Part shown: positions 4,891 through 8,721 of the stretch, piece by piece
How positions within the stretch are numbered: the first letter of the stretch is position 1
How the letters are laid out: each line of letters begins with the position of its first letter
Assembly (NCBI GenBank): GCA_035569695.1
Contig: DATMMO010000142.1
Location: 1-8,721 of the forward strand
Length of the DNA stretch: 8,721 nt
Reading direction: 5' to 3'
Source: DASXMT01 sp035569695
Lineage (GTDB): Bacteria; Actinomycetota; Acidimicrobiia; Acidimicrobiales; RAAP-2
Made by a program: the position numbers and the translations under genes
Notes under the pieces: model-generated
The model's database searches: none
Told to the model about the DNA's origin: nothing
The model's input: the letters and a program-made list of their open reading frames with translations, nothing else

Positions 4891-7800
4891 ATGGAATCGC
4901 TGGCACCGCCGGTCGTCGCCGTCATCGTTGCTCACGATCCCGGTCCGTGGTTCGAAGAGACCCTGGCCTCTTTCGGATCGCAAAGCTATGAAGAGCTGTC
5001 CATCCTGGTGCTCGATGCCGCGAGCGCCGAGGACCTGACCGGTCGCGTCGCCGGCGTCCTGCCCAACGCCTATGTCCGCCGGTTCAGCCGGAACCGGGGA
5101 TTTGGGGCCACGGCCAACGAGGTCAGCTCCATGGTGGACGGCGCCGCCTACTACCTGATCTGCCACGACGACGTGGCCCTCGCCCCCGATGCGGTCCAGT
5201 TCCTGGTGGAAGAGGCATTTCGCTCCAATGCCGGCATCGTCTCGCCCAAATTGGTGAGCTGGGACGACCCCGCTCGTCTCCTCGAGGTGGGCATGGCCGC
5301 GGACAAGGGCGGCTCGGTGGTCGGCCGGGTGCAACCCCAGGAGATCGACCACGGCCAACACGACTCGGTCCGTGACGTCTTCGTCGCGCCGGGAGGCTGC
5401 ACCCTGATACGGGCCGACCTCTTTGCCGAGCTCGGCGGGTTCGACCCGGCCATCGTGGCCATGGGCGAGGATCTCGATTTCTGCTGGCGCGCCCAGGTGG
5501 CCGGGGCTCGGATCATCGTGGCCCCCGACGCTCGGGTCCGCCACCGCGAGGGGTTGGCCAGCGGCGAGCGGGCGCTCGAGCCGTCATTGGTCGACCGGGT
5601 CGGAGCGGCGACCGGAGCGACCGGCAGCGGACCTGATGCGCCGGCGGGTGAGCTGCTGGCCGACAGCGTCGGGGACATCCCGGCCTCGACGCCACCCCGC
5701 ACCCATCGGGCCAGCCGACGTCGAGGCCGAGGCCGATCGGGCGCGGCGTCCACGACTTCGACCGGCGCGGTGGAGACCGTGGTGCCCACCACCGCGCCAA
5801 CCACACTCCAAGAGCTGCAACGGCGTCATGAGCTGCTGGCCGTGCTGAAGTGTTACGGGCGGTTCCATCTCGTCCGGGTCGTGCCCCAGATCGTCTTTCT
5901 GGCCCTGGGCGAGGTCGTGGTGGCCGAGCTGGCCGGAAACCGGGTCCGGGCCCGGGCTGTGGTCCGGGCCTGGCGATGGAATCTCGGCCGGTGGGGCATC
6001 ATCCGGCGCCAGCGCAAGGAGTTACGCGGTCACCGTCGGTTGAGCGACTCAGAGATCCGAGTGCAGCAGGTGGGCGGGAGCGCCCGGCTGTCGGCGTATG
6101 CCCGACGGTTGTTCCAGCACGGGTTCCACGGGGCCCACGCCGACGAGCTGGCCGCCGCGGCCGCCTTCGATGTCCACGAGAACGATGACCAAGGCGGCCC
6201 CCCGGTCGAATATCCGTTGATGGCTGACGAGGGTGGCACCGTCGCTGCCACCGAACGGGGCCGGGTGACGGGACGGGGCGTCATCACCGGCTGGGTGGTG
6301 GCGATCATCATCGTCCTCATCGGTTCCCGGAACCTGATCACATCGGGGATACCGGCGATCGGCCAGTTCGCGCCGCTGCCCGGCTGGTCGGGCGTCTTCC
6401 ATCAGTTCGCCACCGGATGGCACCCTTCGGGGGTCGGGAGCACCGCACCGGCGTCGCCTGCCTTCGCCCTCCTCGGCGTACTCGGTACTGTCCTGCTCGG
6501 GGCCATGGGCCTCACGCTGAAAGTCGCCATCTTCGCCTGCATCCCGCTCGGCGCCTGGGGCGCGGTCCGGCTCATGCGCCCCTTCGGTTCGCAACGGGCC
6601 GGCATGGTGGCGGGAATCGCCTATCTGGCTGTGCCCCTGCCCTACAACGCCTTGGCCGTCGGTCGTTGGGATGGGTTGATCGTCTACGCCGGTGCACCCT
6701 GGGTGCTCACCTTGTTGTTCCGGGCCACGGCTCTGGATCCGTTCACGAGGTCAGCGGCGGGACGGATCGCCGGCCCCAGACGGGGCGTGACCCGAACCGG
6801 GAAACCCGTCAGACCCCGGCCGCAGATCTTGCGCCGCATCCTCACCCTGGGCGTGCTCGAGGCCGTCCTCGTGTCCTTCGTACCCGGAGCCGTCCTCGTC
6901 GTGTTGGGCGTGGCTGCGGCCCTGTTGTTGTCGGCCGTCGTCCTCGGCGCCTGGCAGCCGTCGGTCAGAGCGCTGGTCACCGCGGTGGGGGCCACCGTGG
7001 TGGCGGGCATCTTGTGCCTGCCCTGGCTGATCGGCACGCTGACCGCCGGCCGGGGAGCGATCAATGTTCTGGGTGTGGCCAGCGCGCCGTCCACTGCCCC
7101 CTCGTGGAGCGGTCTGGTCCGTTTTGCTGTCGGCCCGATCGGCGCATCCCCCCTGGCCTGGGGTTTCGTCGTGGCGGCGTTGCTGCCCCTGCTCATTGGG
7201 CGAGGAGCCCGGTTCCGGTGGGCGACCCGCTGCTGGTCGATTGCCATCGTGTTCTGGCTTCTGGCCTGGGTCATCGGCCGCGGCTGGGCCGGGAACCTGG
7301 CTGTCGACCCGATGGTCCTGTTGGCCCCGGCGGCGGCGGCCATCGTGACCGCCATCGGATTGGGTATCGCCGCGTTCGAGGAGGACCTGCGTTCGGCCAC
7401 GTTCGGCTGGAAGCAGGCAGCCACGGGGATCGCGGCCATCGCAGTGGTCCTGGGGGCGTTCCCCACCATCATCTCGGCCCTGCCCGGAAGGTGGGATCAG
7501 CCCACGACCGACACGTCCCAGACCGTCGGGTGGATGCACGCCAAGGTGGCCCAGGGAGCATTCCGGGTGCTGTGGCTCGGCGACCCTCGAGCCCTCAACC
7601 AGGGCAGCTGGTCGGCGGGCGATGGACTGGCCTATGCCACCTCGGAGAACGGGGCCCCCAATGCCACCTGGCTGTGGAACGCAGCCGACCCAGGGCCGGC
7701 CCGATTGCTGGCCAACTCGGTCGACCTGGCCCGTGCCGGTGATACCAATCAGCTCGGACAGCTCCTGGCTCCAGCCGGCGTCCGCTACGTGGCCGTGCTC

Positions 7801-8451
7801 ACCGCCCTGGCCCCCAACATCCCCGGCTTGCAGGAGACCCAGCGCTATCCGCTTCCCGGTGACCTGGACCCGGCGTTGGCCCAACAGCTCGATCTACACC
7901 CGGTCCTCTCCCAGTCGGGGATCACGGTGTACGAGAACGCCGATTGGATTCCGATGCGGGCGGAACGGCCGACCACGCCGACCAACCGCACGACACCGGT
8001 TGCCACCTCCCTGCCCTCTCCGCTGAACCTCGCACCGGGGACACCGATCCTGGCCGGCCTCCGTCCCGTCCTGCCCGGTCCTGCCGCGGCCTCGTCCTAC
8101 CAGGGCCCAGTGGTAGCGGGTACCGTTCTCGCCGCCGTCGCCCCGGCCGGCCGATGGCAACTGGTCGCTCCGTCAGGGGGCGTCGTCCCCAGCACCCCCT
8201 CGTTTGGATGGGCCGCCCGCTACAACGTCTCCACGTCGGGCACGGGGACCTTGACGTTCACCACTGACATCTGGTCACCCCTGGGCGTGGCCTTTCAGAT
8301 CATCGTGTGGGTGGCGGCCATCTTGGCCTTGCTGCGCCGCCGTCGGTTGGCCGCCGGGCGAGGCCGCCCTGGCTCGAGACAGACCGGTGCCCAGGGTGAG
8401 CTGGCGCTCGGGCCGCCGATCAACCTCACCTCTTCCCAGGTCCGATCGTGA
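4891..8451 (+). CDS. GT2 glycosyltransferase fused to multi-pass membrane and extracytoplasmic domains
   Basis: This 1186-residue envelope protein has three parts. Residues 8-220 are a cytoplasmic GT2 domain: VIVAHDP (11-17), NRGFGATAN (68-76), HDDV (92-95) as the metal/nucleotide site, APGGC (166-170), and GEDLDFCWR (192-200) with the likely catalytic Asp. Residues 222-310 are a Ser/Thr/Arg/Ala-rich linker, then a basic helical section (311-462) with the family-typical KCYGRFHLVRVVPQ. Residues 465-864 carry roughly ten hydrophobic spans (about 465-480, 524-558, 572-590, 597-611, 650-686, 696-717, 752-770, 779-797, 806-828, 842-862). Residues 865-1130 form a large domain probably outside the membrane, closed by a last span (1131-1148) and an Arg-rich tail. 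The pairing with a DUF5719 gene is, as I recall, common in Actinobacteria; the sugar and acceptor are unknown. There is no Shine-Dalgarno, so the ATG at 4891 was chosen because the GT2 fold begins within ten residues. Confidence 0.93.
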   Translation: MESLAPPVVAVIVAHDPGPWFEETLASFGSQSYEELSILVLDAASAEDLTGRVAGVLPNAYVRRFSRNRGFGATANEVSSMVDGAAYYLICHDDVALAPDAVQFLVEEAFRSNAGIVSPKLVSWDDPARLLEVGMAADKGGSVVGRVQPQEIDHGQHDSVRDVFVAPGGCTLIRADLFAELGGFDPAIVAMGEDLDFCWRAQVAGARIIVAPDARVRHREGLASGERALEPSLVDRVGAATGATGSGPDAPAGELLADSVGDIPASTPPRTHRASRRRGRGRSGAASTTSTGAVETVVPTTAPTTLQELQRRHELLAVLKCYGRFHLVRVVPQIVFLALGEVVVAELAGNRVRARAVVRAWRWNLGRWGIIRRQRKELRGHRRLSDSEIRVQQVGGSARLSAYARRLFQHGFHGAHADELAAAAAFDVHENDDQGGPPVEYPLMADEGGTVAATERGRVTGRGVITGWVVAIIIVLIGSRNLITSGIPAIGQFAPLPGWSGVFHQFATGWHPSGVGSTAPASPAFALLGVLGTVLLGAMGLTLKVAIFACIPLGAWGAVRLMRPFGSQRAGMVAGIAYLAVPLPYNALAVGRWDGLIVYAGAPWVLTLLFRATALDPFTRSAAGRIAGPRRGVTRTGKPVRPRPQILRRILTLGVLEAVLVSFVPGAVLVVLGVAAALLLSAVVLGAWQPSVRALVTAVGATVVAGILCLPWLIGTLTAGRGAINVLGVASAPSTAPSWSGLVRFAVGPIGASPLAWGFVVAALLPLLIGRGARFRWATRCWSIAIVFWLLAWVIGRGWAGNLAVDPMVLLAPAAAAIVTAIGLGIAAFEEDLRSATFGWKQAATGIAAIAVVLGAFPTIISALPGRWDQPTTDTSQTVGWMHAKVAQGAFRVLWLGDPRALNQGSWSAGDGLAYATSENGAPNATWLWNAADPGPARLLANSVDLARAGDTNQLGQLLAPAGVRYVAVLTALAPNIPGLQETQRYPLPGDLDPALAQQLDLHPVLSQSGITVYENADWIPMRAERPTTPTNRTTPVATSLPSPLNLAPGTPILAGLRPVLPGPAAASSYQGPVVAGTVLAAVAPAGRWQLVAPSGGVVPSTPSFGWAARYNVSTSGTGTLTFTTDIWSPLGVAFQIIVWVAAILALLRRRRLAAGRGRPGSRQTGAQGELALGPPINLTSSQVRS

Positions 8452-8721
8452 CGCCACCGGGCCACGCCGTTCGCCAGAGCCGACACGAGAGCGAGCACAT
8501 CGCTGGACGCCGCCTGGCCATCGTGGCGGCGGTGGTGGCCGTGGTGGTGGGTGCAGCCCTCATCGACCGGGCGGTGGGACCACCAGCGTCCCCCTCGGCC
8601 CCCTCGGCGCTGAGCGCGTCGACTATTCCCAGCACCGCGGCCGTTTCGTCGTCGTGGTATTGCGCCGGTGGCACCACGGGATCCGGCGGCCAGGCCAACA
8701 CGACCATCTACGTGAGCAATA
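8448..8721 (+). CDS. DUF5719-family membrane-anchored protein, N-terminal part (3' partial)
   Basis: A GTG at 8448 overlaps the GT2 stop as GTGA and opens a frame that stays open to the right edge (91 codons plus one base). The product has a short basic, His-rich start (1-22), one membrane span of about 18 residues (RLAIVAAVVAVVVGAALI, 22-39) that could be an uncleaved signal anchor, a Pro/Ser/Ala/Thr-rich stretch (45-69), and then SSWYCAGGTTG (68-78) followed by NTTIYVSN (84-91). The WYC-GGT block with a downstream strand ending in Asn is, as I remember it, the hallmark opening of DUF5719 proteins, which follow GT2-membrane fusions in many Actinobacteria. The body of the protein should lie outside the cell membrane. 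Function is not known; coupling to the GT2 fusion suggests the two act together. Confidence 0.8.
   Translation, partial: MTPPGHAVRQSRHESEHIAGRRLAIVAAVVAVVVGAALIDRAVGPPASPSAPSALSASTIPSTAAVSSSWYCAGGTTGSGGQANTTIYVSN

Noticed and set aside
6417..7742. 441-codon plus-strand frame inside the GT2 fusion
   Set aside because: It is a shifted frame of the real gene with an Arg/Gly/Pro/His-rich product and no motif. The main frame carries membrane spans throughout this stretch.
6751..7884. 377-codon minus-strand open frame opposite the GT2 fusion
   Set aside because: It has low-complexity Gly/Arg/Gln/His composition, no ribosome site and no recognisable motif, and lies wholly inside a well-supported gene. 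It is a codon-bias shadow.

Overview
The window is GC-rich, tightly packed DNA that looks like an actinobacterial chromosome. Evidence for this is the strong G/C bias at third codon positions, GTG starts, 4-8 nt gene overlaps, and a final pair of genes (a GT2-membrane fusion followed by a DUF5719 protein) characteristic of Actinobacteria. A member of class Acidimicrobiia is my best guess, but nothing in the sequence proves the class. All genes I can support concern envelope or surface glycan synthesis, except one small helical protein. I see no mobile element, tRNA, rRNA or CRISPR array.

Layout. Positions 1-4048 (+) form a compact four-gene operon: the C-terminal part of a GT4 glycosyltransferase cut by the window edge, two complete GT4 glycosyltransferases, and a short-chain dehydrogenase/reductase that closely resembles Rmd (GDP-4-keto-6-deoxy-D-mannose reductase, which makes GDP-D-rhamnose). 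The junctions are an ATGA overlap, an 8-nt overlap and a 6-nt gap, so the genes are probably translationally coupled. Positions 4049-4292 are a non-coding gap between convergent genes and hold at least seven inverted repeats, one of them a 13-bp stem that is a likely two-way terminator. Positions 4293-4670 (-) encode a 125-residue charged, helical protein. Positions 4671-4890 are a divergent intergenic region with an AT-rich patch that carries a minus-strand promoter candidate and two inverted repeats. Positions 4891-8451 (+) encode a 1186-residue fusion: a cytoplasmic GT2 domain, a multi-pass membrane domain and a large extracytoplasmic domain. A GTGA overlap leads into a DUF5719-family membrane-anchored protein cut by the right edge.

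How the genes may work together. Rmd would supply an activated 6-deoxyhexose, and the three GT4 enzymes would add sugars one after another at the cytoplasmic face. Three GT4 enzymes beside Rmd recall the D-rhamnan (A-band) locus of Pseudomonas aeruginosa (rmd with wbpX, wbpY and wbpZ), but the polymer here is inferred, not shown. The second block is a conserved actinobacterial surface module whose substrate is, to my knowledge, not established. The most notable observations are the Gln in place of the second Glu of the EX7E motif in the first GT4, the cluster of inverted repeats at 4060-4305, the GT2-membrane fusion with no acidic residue in its first outer loop, and the 21-bp tandem repeat at the start of the third GT4.
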